From positions 547,501-611,500 of the forward strand of contig JABMCL010001379.1 in assembly GCA_018857735.1 (NCBI GenBank): a stretch of DNA of 64,000 nucleotides. The letters run 5' to 3'. Below are positions 1-10,316 of this stretch, piece after piece (positions within the stretch are counted from its first letter, which is position 1; the number at the start of each line of letters is the position of its first letter). Both the position numbers and the translations under genes were made by a program. Source of the DNA: Alviniconcha marisindica. Lineage: Eukaryota > Mollusca > Gastropoda > Provannidae. Under the pieces are notes generated by a model. It searched no databases and was not told the origin of the DNA. It was given only the letters and a program-made list of their open reading frames with translations.

Positions 1-808
1 GAGCTGTTAATAGTAACGCGCTGAAAAGTGTAGTTGTTTTCACGCATAAAACTCATGCATTGATATGAATGATAATGAATAATCAAGAAGGCGGTCAAGA
101 GAAGTTACCAAGCTTTCAGCACTTTGGAGCTGTTAATAATAACGCCCTGGAAAGTGTAGCTGTTTTCACGCTTAAAACTTACGCATTGATAGGAATGATA
201 ATGAATAATGCAGCAGGCAGTCAAGAGAAGTTGCCAAGCTTTCAGCACTTTGGCGCTGTTGATAGTAACGCCCTGAAAAGTGTAGCTGTTTTCACGCTTA
301 AAACTTATGCATTGATAGGAATGATAATGAATAATGCAGCAGGCGGTCAAGAGAAGTTACCAAGCTTTCAGCACTTTGGCGCTGTTGATAGTAACCCCGC
401 TGAAAAGTGTAGTTGTTTTCACGCATAAAACTCATGCATTGATATGAATGATAATGAATAATCAAGAAGGCGGTCAAGAGAAGTTACCAAGCTTTCAGCA
501 CTTTGGAGCTGTTAATAGTAACGCCTGAAAAGTGTAGTTGTTTTCACGCATAAAACTATGCATTGATAGAATGATAATGAATAATAAAGCAGGCGGTCAA
601 GAGAAGTTACCAAGCTTTCAGCACTTTGGAGCTGTTAATAGTAACGCCCTGGAAAGTGTAGCTGTTTTCACGCTTAAAACTTATGCATTGATAGGAATGA
701 TAATGAATAATGCAGCAGGCAGTCAAAAAAAGTCGCCAAGCTTTCAGCACTTTGGCGCTGTTGATAGTAACGCCCTGAAAAGTGTACTTCTTTTCACGCG
801 TAAAACTT
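1..808. repeat. ~126-bp tandem satellite, cut by window start
   Basis: About six and a half head-to-tail copies of a unit of roughly 126 bp, recognisable by a recurring AAGCTTTCAGCACTTTGG block (near 110, 236, 366, 492, 612, 738). Copies differ by substitutions and one-base indels. The short open frames across it simply read the repeat and break at the indels, so I do not call a gene. The array ends sharply at about 808. Confidence 0.9.
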
Positions 809-1020
809 GAGAAGCGGGATGGTGGTGGGCAGTGTAAAGTCGGCGGTCTCTCCCTCAGTAGCAGCGTCCTGACAACGGCATTTGCCTGCACACCTGTAGA
901 GACACCTGTCTAGATGACGATGATTTGTACTGAATTCTGTCTATCCACAAACCTCACTGACTGACATTGCCCTAAATCCATGTTACCGTGTTGTCTCTCT
1001 CAAACAAACGTCTTTTCTCT

Positions 1021-1524
1021 GTAGGGCGATTCAGGCGGGGTTGTTAACTCCCTTGACTTTTGCCAGGCATCGCTTAAGTCCCATGGCTGCTTTTACTTCC
1101 CGTGTGTACTTTCGTAGGGCGGTGACAGAGAATTTTACGCTGCCAACTTTAAAGGCATTTTTGGAGGCCCGTAGTCATAATATGTCTGGCTATAAGCAAT
1201 AACTTGCTGCTCGTGCTATAGGATGCCCCAAAACGCATTTTTTCTACGAACTCGCGATCTTCTGGTCAGCCAAAAATCGACGCAAAGACACTTTTTTTCT
1301 CTCCACCCTACATCCCCTTTCCACGGTAATTTTTGCAACTGCAACAATATTGGCATTTGTACTGCTTCGCGATTCTAGGTTCAACTTCCACTGTTATACA
1401 CAGCGTGAAGCAACGCCTACTCAGAAATCAGCCCGGAAGTGCGCTGTGACCTCTCGCGACTTCTTGCGCGAAAGATTACAAAGCGCATTCACTCTAGCAA
1501 ACAAGCTTCGCTGAATCGCCCTGT
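1021..1524. mobile_element. MITE-like element with inverted ends
   Basis: Left end GTAGGGCGATTCAGGCG (1021-1037) is matched in inverse orientation by CGCTGAATCGCCCTGTAA (about 1509-1526). The roughly 500 bp between the ends carry no open frame. The same terminal motif (CCGCCTGAATCGCCCT) recurs at 63,887-63,903, so this is a dispersed family. Non-autonomous DNA transposon is the simplest reading; no target-site duplication was established. Confidence 0.6.
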
Positions 1525-1589
1525 AACGTACTTTAACCTCAACTGACATTGAATTTAACAACATAGTTCAGGAGCTGTGTGAGAGTCGA

Positions 1590-1735
1590 GGTGGCCGTCT
1601 TGGGCTGTCCGTCCTAACGAGCCTTCTGGTTTCCGTGGACGTAAAGCTATATTGAACCATGCTTCGGCATTGGTCTCAGCTTGTCCCTAATATGTCAACC
1701 GACATCCGAGGACATTAGCAACACTACCTACCTAC
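1590..1735 (+). mobile_element. SINE tail fragments
   Basis: Contains the tail motif 'CC.TAA.GAGCCT..GGTTTCCGTGGACGTAAAG' also found at 5418-5480, 9538-9604 and 14,925-15,127. It is followed by a second dispersed tail (GTCCCTAATATGTCAACCGACATC, then GAGGACATTAG), also seen near 33,505 and 55,020, and by a short (CTAC)n end. Both are degraded. Confidence 0.5.
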
Positions 1736-3424
1736 CTGAATTTAACAAATCTGATACAAAATTAACTGGTAGCGTTAGGAAAAAAGATCAAAACAGGCAA
1801 AATGTTAAAAAGAACGTTTAGTTTCATCAGAGAATACAAAACATGTGCATGACAAGTATGATCGGCTCACTATTGGTGACCTACGATCACGCAACCCTAT
1901 CTCGTCTCTTGCGACGCTAGGCATTTTGGTACATTTTATAGTTAGAAATGCCAAAGTCCCACACGCAGAATAGCTAACGGTGAATCTAACGAACGTTGTT
2001 ATTGATGGTGTAGCCTACTTGTATTATTATTGTATTATTAATATTCTTATTGTATTATTAGCGTTATTATTGCGACAGTTTTGCCACGCGTATTCAAATT
2101 TAACCTGGCCTCGGTATTTTTCATTATAGACATTATCATAGAGCCTTTACCGTATCTACCACCGAACCGATCCTTGCCGCATCTCATTCATAAAACGTGG
2201 TCAGTGTTAGTGTTAGCACTGTATGAAATAAGCACGTCACAATGACACTGACGGAGTTGGTTCGCGCAGCACGTGCACTGATTAGACGATCTTCGGAAAT
2301 CCAGGGGACTGCACTCGGCAAGTGCCTACAGGCATGGCCTGTATATACAGGTCCATGCCTGCGGGTGTAGCACAGAGTAGTCACGCTTTTGTTGGGGGTA
2401 CAGTGAGCACGTGGGCAAGATGACGGATACCCATAAACAAAGGCAGAAAAGGCATCAGAAATGCCGATCAAGCACTTACTGTTCGTGGGGAACATGCAGA
2501 TCGGATAGTAGGTTCCCCCAGCTGGTAGTCTAGTATAGATTATAATAGGTCCATGCCTGAAGATCTAAAACTGTCGCAGATCGGCTCTTCTCAGCTGCCG
2601 CCTCCATTCAGGGGACTTCACTCTCCCGGAGTAAGAAAACACTGTCAAATTATCTTTGCCTGTTATTTCCGGAAATCGTCTATTGACACTGTAGAAATAC
2701 TCAGACTGTAGAAATACTGCTGCCCCACGTCACATACTCTGCATCGAAGCTTCTTTTTATTGTATTTTTTATTGTACGAGTATTATTATTAGTTATTCGT
2801 CTGGTTCCGTCGTGGCTATTATTCTTATGATTGTAATCATCATCGTTGTCATGGTTTTTGTTATTGTCGTCGTCATCATCACAGCCACAGTACCCTCGGA
2901 GTCCCTCTCATCATATTGATGATCACAGAAAGATAGATAATTTGAGGTAGTAGAGATGTTTTGTATGAACGTTTTTGGAGATATTTATTTTATTTTATAG
3001 GTGTATGTATTTTTGATATGGCCCGCCCTGGCCATCTTGTGTAATTTCTCAGACCCGTCTCACCAACCAGTATGTTATGTTAACTGCAAAGCATAATCGT
3101 TTTATTATTTTGTGATAGCTTTCGGTTTGTTTCGTTGAACTGAAAATGGAATCGATGATTCGTCATATCATTCATGTGCTCGCTTTGCGTCTGCAATTGT
3201 TTCGTTTGTCTTCGCACCGGTCTTTCAGTGATGACTGTCAATGTCTGTCGTTTGAAGGCGGGGAGATGATTTGCCACTGTAATGGTTGTGCCCGATGTGT
3301 TTGACCGCTTCTCTGTTGAATCGACCAAAATGAATTGGTACTGGTGTTTACTGTGTGAGACTTCATTTGCCCGTGTGATGTATCGACCAACGGTTTGTAT
3401 TTGAATGTGTTGAGTACGTATGGT

Positions 3425-4215
3425 GGCACCCTGGCGACTGCTATAACGGTGGGGGCCCGACGACTGCTGTTAACGTAACGATGGGGGCCCGACGACTGCT
3501 GTTAACGTAACGATGGGGGCCCGACGACTGCTGTTAACGTAACGGTGGGGGCCCGACGACTGCTGTTAACGTAACGGTGGGGCCCCGCATTACCGCTATT
3601 AACGCAACGGTGGGGTCCCGACAGCTGCTGTTAACGTAACGGTGGGACCCCGCACTACCGCTATTAACGTAACGGTGGGGGCCCGACGACTGCTGTTAAC
3701 GTAACGGTGGGGGGCCCGCACAACTGCTGTTAACGTAACTGTGGGGGCCCTCACAACTGCTGTTAACGTAACGGTCGGGTCCCGCGCGACTGCTGTTAAC
3801 GTAACGATGGGGCCCGCACGACTGCTGTTAACGTAACGGTGGGGGTCCGACGACTGCTGTTAACGTGACGGTGGGGGCCCCACGACTGCTGTTAACGTAA
3901 CGGTGGAGGCCCACACGACTACTGTTAACGTAACGGTGGGGTCCCGCGCGACTGCTGTTAACGTAACGATGGGGGCCCGCACGACTGCTGTTAACGTAAC
4001 GATGGGGTCCCGACGACTGCTGTTAACGTAACGATGGGGTCCCGACGACTGCTGTTAACGTAACGGTGGGGTCCGACGACTGCTGTTAACGTAACGGTGG
4101 AGCCCGCACGACTGCTGTTAACGTAAAGGTGGGGGCCCGCACGACTGCTGTTAACGTTATGGGGGGTGGGGGTGGGGGCCCGCAGCTCTGCTGTTAACGT
4201 AACGGTGAAGGGCCC
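3425..4215. repeat. ~33-bp GTTAACGTAACGG minisatellite
   Basis: About 24 tandem copies of a 32-35 bp GC-rich unit. Each has a conserved CTGCTGTTAACGTAACGG core (nearly every copy carries GTTAAC) followed by a variable GGGGCCCG run. Copies diverge mainly in the G/C run. The array ends in a CTT/T-rich tract (4230-4290). Confidence 0.92.
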
Positions 4216-4224
4216 GACAGCTGA

Positions 4225-4855
4225 CTGACCACGAGTGCTGACTTTTTTTCCCCTCTTCTTCTTCTTTTTTTCTTCTTCTTTTTTTCGCAGTGGTCAGTAT
4301 CAGTGACGTCATAAACAAGGCCGTAACGTGTGGCAAACGTATGAAATAATTAAATAATGATAAACCAGCAGACGTGGCCCGCCGTCTTGCCTAGACGCTT
4401 GCACTCCACTGCTGCCACAGCCATGGAGTTGTGCGTCAAATTTGCCCGACAGTGAACGAAAGAAAGCTCTTGTTATTGTTGCTCGTGTGATTGCCTGCCG
4501 GGTTGGGTGTGTTGTTGTCCAGAAGAGACATCATTCAGTCAAGCGAAACATGATTATCTTTGCTGGAGTGCTGCTTCGCACTTTGGGTTTGGTTTTGTCC
4601 CTGTCGCGCTTTGTTTTCCCGTACAGGAATAAATTATTCCATGCATTTAGAACGACACGGATCAGATCTTTGGATGTCTACGATGTCTACAGTTAGCTCA
4701 ACCATCCACTCGTTCGCTGACTCGCATGCTCACTCATCCGGTCACTTACTCAGTATCAATCCCACAAATGTCAATGAATATCAGAAGGAAAAAAAAACTG
4801 TCTTGCTACCACACACACACACACACACACAACACACACACACACAACACACGCA

Positions 4856-4909
<54 letters not shown>

Positions 4910-5414
4910 AGCCGTTTTAGCATCCCAAAGTTGGCACAGACACGCAGAGACGCCCACACTCAACTAAACTGGCACATGTGAACAAAAGCAAACAGCAGGT
5001 TGTCTGAATGGTTGTTTAGTTGCTGTTGTTACATTTAGACGTGTAGTGTAGTGTCGTGCATTGTAGTGTAACGTTGTGTTGTGTCGTGTCGTGTCGAAAA
5101 TACCATAAACGATGCTGACCAATGTTTCGCAACACGTGCAGCATGAAGCTGTTCTTACTCACGATCCCTTGGAGGGTAGCACTGAGTTTTTGTGGACACG
5201 CCTACAGTACGTTAACTTTCATTGCGTCACGGAGCTTCTCTTGATCCTTTGTGTGATGGTGGTTGCGTTGGCGTGGAAAAATGTTTCGTCGGAGCCGAAG
5301 AGACGCTAAAGTGCAGCTTAACCGCTTCACTGACCCAGCCCGTAAATTTGAATTTCCGGGCTGAAAAATGCACACAATTATACACGCCTCCAAACAGTAT
5401 ATTTGATGGTCCTA
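4225..5414. other. no gene recognised; (CA)n(TA)n tract
   Basis: A (CA)n tract with a short (TA)n end runs 4809-4909, and a GTGTAGTGTCGTGT-type degenerate repeat lies at about 5040-5095. Open frames here are short and low-complexity, with no recognisable domain. Confidence 0.6.
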
Positions 5415-5760
5415 GTCAGTAAGTAAACATGGTGCTTAACGTCCACAGAAACCATAAGGCTTATTAGGGACGGGGAGAAGGGGGGGGGGGGGGAGGGGGT
5501 ATGGAGTGGGGGGAGAGGGAGATTATATACCTATCGCTACACTGTCACCACCAGAATGACTTCTGCATTAAGATGGGCAGCGATGAGAGCCATTTTAATG
5601 TTTCAGTAGGAAGTGATGGACAGAGTCACAGGACAGTGTCCACAAACCACAACCTTTGTGAAGAGAAAGGAGAGCCGAAGCGGTATCGAACCGAGGTCCT
5701 TCCGCTTACCAGCCTAACGCCTTACCGCTAGGCCAAACCGGCTCACGAATTGATGGTCCT
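5415..5760 (-). mobile_element. tRNA-derived SINE, near complete
   Basis: On the minus strand a tRNA-like head spans 5744-5672: GAGCCG pairs with the terminal CGGCTC, and a B-box-like GGTTCGATACC is present. A body follows, then a poly-G-interrupted stretch (5478-5506) and a tail CCTAATAAGCCTTATGGTTT..GTGGACGTTAAGCACCATG, ending in TTAC-type repeats at about 5415. The order head-body-tail and the tail shared with other loci identify a SINE rather than a functional tRNA gene. Confidence 0.75.
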
Positions 5761-6035
5761 ACAACAAATCTACTTTTAATACTGTGCATTCTGATAGAAA
5801 TCCTTTCACGTGCTCTAGCGAAGGGGGCAAAAAAGTCTTAATTTTGGCATTTTTATTGGTCATTTTCCGAGTGACGGCGCGGCAAGCATGGCAGTGAAAG
5901 GGTTAATCTCCGTGCAGTTCCTTCGTAATGGATGGTGGATGCCTATGATTATGAAAGAAGATGAGACCACGCGGGTGTGACGGTGTGTCTGTTGGCTTAT
6001 CGGGAATGTTGAACCCGGCCATTGAGCGCGCGAGC

Positions 6036-6056
6036 GCACACACACACACAGAGGCG

Positions 6057-6092
<36 letters not shown>

Positions 6093-6237
6093 GCGCGCAC
6101 GCACGCACACTCACCACACACACACACACACACAGCCACACAGCACGCACGCACTCACACTCACGCGCACACACACACACACACACACACACAGGCGCGC
6201 ACGCACGCACGCACACTCACGCACACACACACACACC
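6036..6237. repeat. (CA)n microsatellite, GC-interrupted
   Basis: Long CA tract with CACG and GAGGCG interruptions. It has long shadow frames on both strands that are only dipeptide repeats. Confidence 0.95.
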
Positions 6238-6239
6238 AT

Positions 6240-6865
6240 GGTATAATGTGTGCGGTTATAGCGGCGTTAAAACAAATTATCTACAAATCTACAGAAAATG
6301 AAAGAGAGGCTTCCAGACAGTTTAAGAACTTTGACATTTAACCGATTCAGGGTTGTTTGCAGACTTTCATTTGTATACCGAAAAAAACTAAAAACAATCA
6401 GACATATCCGTTGATCAAATACAGAGGCAAAGAACGGGTTTAGAATACAAGTGTCATGATTATGAACTGCAAATTTCGCACTCATTTCGACCAACAGTAA
6501 TACGGGAAGTATGCACATTAGCAGAGAACATTGTTTGCTTCATTTTAAGCAAACACTTCTTAACCCTTTCACTGCCACACTTACTGCACCGTCACTCAAA
6601 CCCCATCAACAAAGCCTAAAATTTGAAATCCTTAAAACCAATTTTTCTCCTTTACATTAGCATTTGAAATGATTTTTTTATTATTATTAAACTGCACAGT
6701 AATGAAAGTAGATTTGTTTTAGGATCAGAAAATTATTCTGTTGGTACGTAGGCACTTTTCAGCCAGGAAATTTACAGACTGGAGCATTGAAGGGGGTAAC
6801 AGCAAATTGTTACACGAAAAGCCGTGGAATATTTTTTAAGAAACACACAAAAGAAAAAGAAAAGA
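6240..6865. other. no gene recognised
   Basis: AT-rich sequence between a microsatellite and a minisatellite. It contains no convincing frame, splice pattern or element end. Confidence 0.5.
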
Positions 6866-6869
6866 AAAA

Positions 6870-7505
6870 AGAAGAAAAGACACTTGCTGGACCTTTCTTG
6901 GAGGTACTTCCGTTGGTTCGGATGTTCGGACCTGACACATCAGTAACAACAACAACAGCAACAACAACAACAAAAACAATAAAAGAAGAAAAAGACACTT
7001 GCTGGAGCTTTCTTGGAGGTACTTCCGTTGGTACGGATGTTCGGACCTGAAGCAACAGTAACAACAACAACAAAAACAAGAAAAGAAGAAAAGAAAACAT
7101 AAGAAGAAAAAGACACTTGCTGGAGCTTTCTTGGCGGTACTTCCGTTGGTACGGATGTTCGGACCTGACACATCAGTAACAACAACAACAACAACAAAAC
7201 AAAATAAAAGAAGAAAAAGACACTTGCTGGAGCTTTCTTGGAGGTACTTCCGTTGGTACGGATGTTCGGACCTGAAGCAACAGTAACATCAACAACAAAA
7301 ACAAGAAAAGAAAACAGAAGAAGAAAAAGACACCTTCTGGACCTTTCTTGGGGGTACTTCCGTTGGTACGGATGTTCGGACTTGAAGCAACAGTAACATC
7401 AACAACAAAAACAAGAAAAGAAAACAGAAGAAGAAAAAGACACCTTCTGGACCTTTCTTGGAGGTACTTCCGTTGGTACGGATGTTCGGACCTGAAGCAA
7501 CAGTG
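6870..7505. repeat. ~110-bp tandem repeat, six copies
   Basis: Six copies of a unit containing TTCTTGGAGGTACTTCCGTTGG and GGATGTTCGGACCTGA, separated by A-rich AAC/AAAGAAG linkers of variable length. Copies start near 6885, 6998, 7117, 7228, 7335 and 7444. The conserved block is nearly invariant while the A-rich linker varies. Confidence 0.9.
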
Positions 7506-8280
7506 CATGCTATGTGCCCACAGATTGTCAGTTCCATTTCTACAGCACCCGCACTTGTTCTTCAGTGATATTAAAACCCCGTTTGTTTTCATCATGTTTA
7601 CTGTTCCTGTCTGTGAACTCGACGCACGAATCACTGTCTCCCTGCTCCCGTCTCTCGGTATTCCCTTTCTCCTCGTGTGCGCATGCGCGCGCGTGTGTGT
7701 ATGTGAACTGACCGGGATTTTGTCGTCTGCTCAAACCCGGTAAGATCAGGAGTTACGACGCCGAAATCTGGACGTAGAGGGTTGAGTCGGGTAGAAATCG
7801 CATTTCAAAATTTCCAGTTTTGAATGAGAATCAGACGATAGACCGCTCGGCCTGTTCCGGCGTCACTTGATGTCAAGTCCTAGACCGATCTGCTCAAAAC
7901 AGATAAACAAAAACACAACAAAGTTGCAGAGTCAAATACAGTTTCTTGTGTTTTCACTCAGCTGTGGAGACAGCGTCCGAAAAAGCGGGGTTTGGGCGAG
8001 AAATAAAAGCATCTCGTGTCTCTTTAAACGCACGTAAGATCAGACCGATAAAGCAGAGGGTTGGTGATAAAGTAAGCACAAATACTAACAGCGCTCTTTA
8101 AATTGAACTGTTTGCTCTGTTTGTTGACACAAACCGCGGTTCCATCAGACAGAAATTTTACAGTAGCGACTCCTTAATGACTGTTGAGAATCCACACTCA
8201 CACTGACACTGTGTCACGCTCCCAGATATCGGTTACCAGTGCAATCATGGATGATCAGTCAATACAATTTTTGTTATCTC
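7506..8280. other. no gene recognised
   Basis: Mixed unique sequence. Frames are under 135 codons with no recognisable motif. Nothing else is supported. Confidence 0.5.
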
Positions 8281-8283
8281 AGC

Positions 8284-8336
8284 ACACACGCACGCACGCA
8301 CACACATGCACGCTCGCACACCCACGCACACACCCA

Positions 8337-8375
<39 letters not shown>

Positions 8376-8407
8376 GAAGCCTGATGAAGGTGATGGTGGT
8401 GGTGGTG

Positions 8408-8448
<41 letters not shown>
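8284..8448. repeat. (CA)n followed by (GT)n
   Basis: A CA tract (8284-8373) and a GT tract (8410-8448) are separated by about 36 bp. Being complementary, they could form a hairpin. Confidence 0.95.
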
Positions 8449-8449
<1 letters not shown>

Positions 8450-8574
8450 CAGGCACGGTCAACACTGACTACAAAAAGGGCCGGAGCTGTTATATCCAAA
8501 AGAGAGAAGCCACCGCTGCCACACACTGGCAAGCCGCTGTGCCGTTGGGCTGATGTGAGCAGCTGTCAGTAGAG

Positions 8575-9045
8575 TTTTGATTGATGATAGATGATCGCTT
8601 ATATAGCGCTAGTCTCCGCTCTCTTGAGCAGACTTATTGCGCTCGCATGTGGTTATACATGAGTGAATAACTTCATAGCGCGTTTTTTGAATATCCACCG
8701 AAGTGGTGTACTTACAGCGCTGGCATGGCTGGTGCCACATGAAACTGTAGCCGTCTCGGCGCCAGTTCTGCGTACACCATACAACCATGTCATTTCATGC
8801 AAAGCCAGATTCGTAAGGTGTATGCGTGCTTAGCTGTAACCTGGCACCTGCACATTTGGCAGAATGACCGGGATCGTTTACGTGCTACTGCGGTAACACG
8901 GGGGTGGAACGGATACCGAAATAAGAGTCAGCACAGAAAGTCGACCCTGGAGAAGAAAATTCTCCCGCCGCGCCTGCGAAGATTCGAACCCGCGACCTTT
9001 CGGTCACGAATCCGCCGCTTTAACCACTGAGATATCCCCGCCCCC
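8575..9045 (-). mobile_element. tRNA-derived SINE, second family
   Basis: On the minus strand the head (about 9043-8975) has an A-box-like ATCTCAGTGGTTAAAG and a B-box GGTTCGAATC. A GC-rich body follows, then a 3' part with TATATAAGCGATC and short ATC repeats near 8583. The 3' part recurs diverged at 32,525-32,646, which confirms a dispersed family. No intact tRNA fold is claimed. Confidence 0.75.
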
Positions 9046-9274
9046 TGTGTCGCCCTCTGTCCTGGTGGCTGTGCTCGACAACTCCGCTGACGGCTACAGC
9101 TTTTCCTTGTCGGAACTGACGAATGGACTGCTTGCCGGCGCTGGCCTCGTCACCAGGCAGCCGGAGCAGCCTGCATCACAGTTCAAAATACTCTTAGACA
9201 AAGTCAGCGTCAGCAAAATGTGGCCTAGCACTATGCTGAAGCATAGGCCTCTGTGCAGAACTTGGAATTAATTT

Positions 9275-9400
9275 GTGCACGCTTTGAAACAAACTTTGCA
9301 GCACTTTGGTGAACAAAATGTGTGCACATTTTGGAACAAAATTTGTGCACACTTTGGAACAAAAATTAATGTGTGCACACTATGGAACAAAATTTGTTTG
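9275..9400. repeat. short degenerate tandem repeat
   Basis: Three to four copies of a roughly 30-bp unit, TGTGCACACTTTGGAACAAAA, between 9275 and 9400. Confidence 0.7.
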
Positions 9401-9529
9401 AATTTTTTTAATTTATTTTTTGTAAAACAGTGGGATCTCCGTGTACCGGAGCGCATGACGTCCATTTGTGGGTATTTCAGCATTGCCACTCACATTTACT
9501 GACGCTATTCCCCCACTCTTCCCCCACCT

Positions 9530-9604
9530 CCATACCCCCTTCTCCCCGTTCCTAATAAGCCTCACGGTTTCTGTGGACGTTAAGCACCATGTTTACTTAC
9601 TTAC
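9530..9604 (+). mobile_element. SINE 3' tail fragment
   Basis: CCTAATAAGCCTCACGGTTT, then CTGTGGACGTTAAGCACC, ending in a TTAC repeat. This is the tail of the SINE at 5415-5760 in the opposite orientation. Confidence 0.7.
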
Positions 9605-9675
9605 TAATTTCCTAACGCCGTGTGGACGCCTGTCCATGACGTATAAGTCATTTCGTCAATTCGTCTCCTGCGTTC

Positions 9676-9802
9676 CATTGGCTATGCTACACGGTCAGGC
9701 TGGTTGCCATGGCGACGCCGGCATTCCGCCGCGGGGATTCCACCCGCAGTGGGTCCACAGCTTCACCCGCAGGTCCACTGTCTCCGGTCAGGTTTGACGT
9801 CA
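9676..9802 (+). promoter_or_regulatory. candidate GPCR promoter: CCAAT, X-box, CRE
   Basis: Within 130 bp and about 0.5-0.6 kb upstream of the receptor start codon are three sites. There is an inverted CCAAT (ATTGG near 9677), a site GTTGCCATGGCGAC (9703-9716) that fits the RFX X-box consensus RYYRYY-N2-RRNRAC, and a perfect palindromic CRE TGACGTCA (9795-9802). The surrounding sequence is GC-rich. Site matches are seen directly; promoter function and assignment to the receptor gene are inferred from position. Confidence 0.5.
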
Positions 9803-10127
9803 TTGTCGTGTGAAGACGGCGCGGCAGAGGGCAAAGCCTAGCAGTCTGGATGTCGGACGCACTCCGCCATCATGGACAGTTCTACAACTCAAGTTTAACT
9901 GACACGTCTCCCAATGAAGGAGTCGTGTAACTGAGCTTCGCGATTTCGACGATAATTATTGTTTTTCTAGAGAAGGATTCCGTTCGGGTTGTGTTGCAAT
10001 ATAATAGTTTCAGAGAAGTTTTGTTTGTAATAGGACAACCTGTGTAAAAGTAAGAAAGATAGGTTGAAAAGAAACTTGGATAGGAGAAAACTTCAGAATT
10101 GTTGAAACGCACACACAGACATACACA

Positions 10128-10133
10128 CAGGTA

Positions 10134-10164
<31 letters not shown>

Positions 10165-10300
10165 CACACACACAGGCACTGACACAGTCACACACACACT
10201 CCACACACACAGGCACTGACACAGTCACACACACACTCCACACACACAGGCACTGACACAGTCACACACACACTCCACACACACAGTCACACACACACTC
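10128..10300. repeat. (CT)n/(CA)n with 48-bp higher-order repeat
   Basis: A (TC)n run leads into about three copies of a 48-bp CA-rich unit containing GGCACTGACACAGTCAC. It lies in the presumed 5' leader of the receptor gene. Confidence 0.85.
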
Positions 10301-10316
10301 CACCGTGTACACAACG

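Larger units (their letters stand above)
809..3415. other. gene-free stretch with transposon debris
   Basis: No convincing coding region. It contains a TIR-bounded element (1021-1524) and SINE-tail fragments (about 1590-1735). Otherwise it is AT-rich unique-looking sequence with short (TTA)n tracts near 2020-2060 and 2760-2880. Confidence 0.6.

Noticed and set aside
3425..4215. CRISPR-like reading of the GTTAAC array
   Set aside because: The 'spacers' are only length variants of the same GC run, so this is a minisatellite.
5672..5744. Possible tRNA gene on the minus strand
   Set aside because: Terminal pairing and B-box exist, but the T-stem is short, and the sequence continues into a SINE body and tail.
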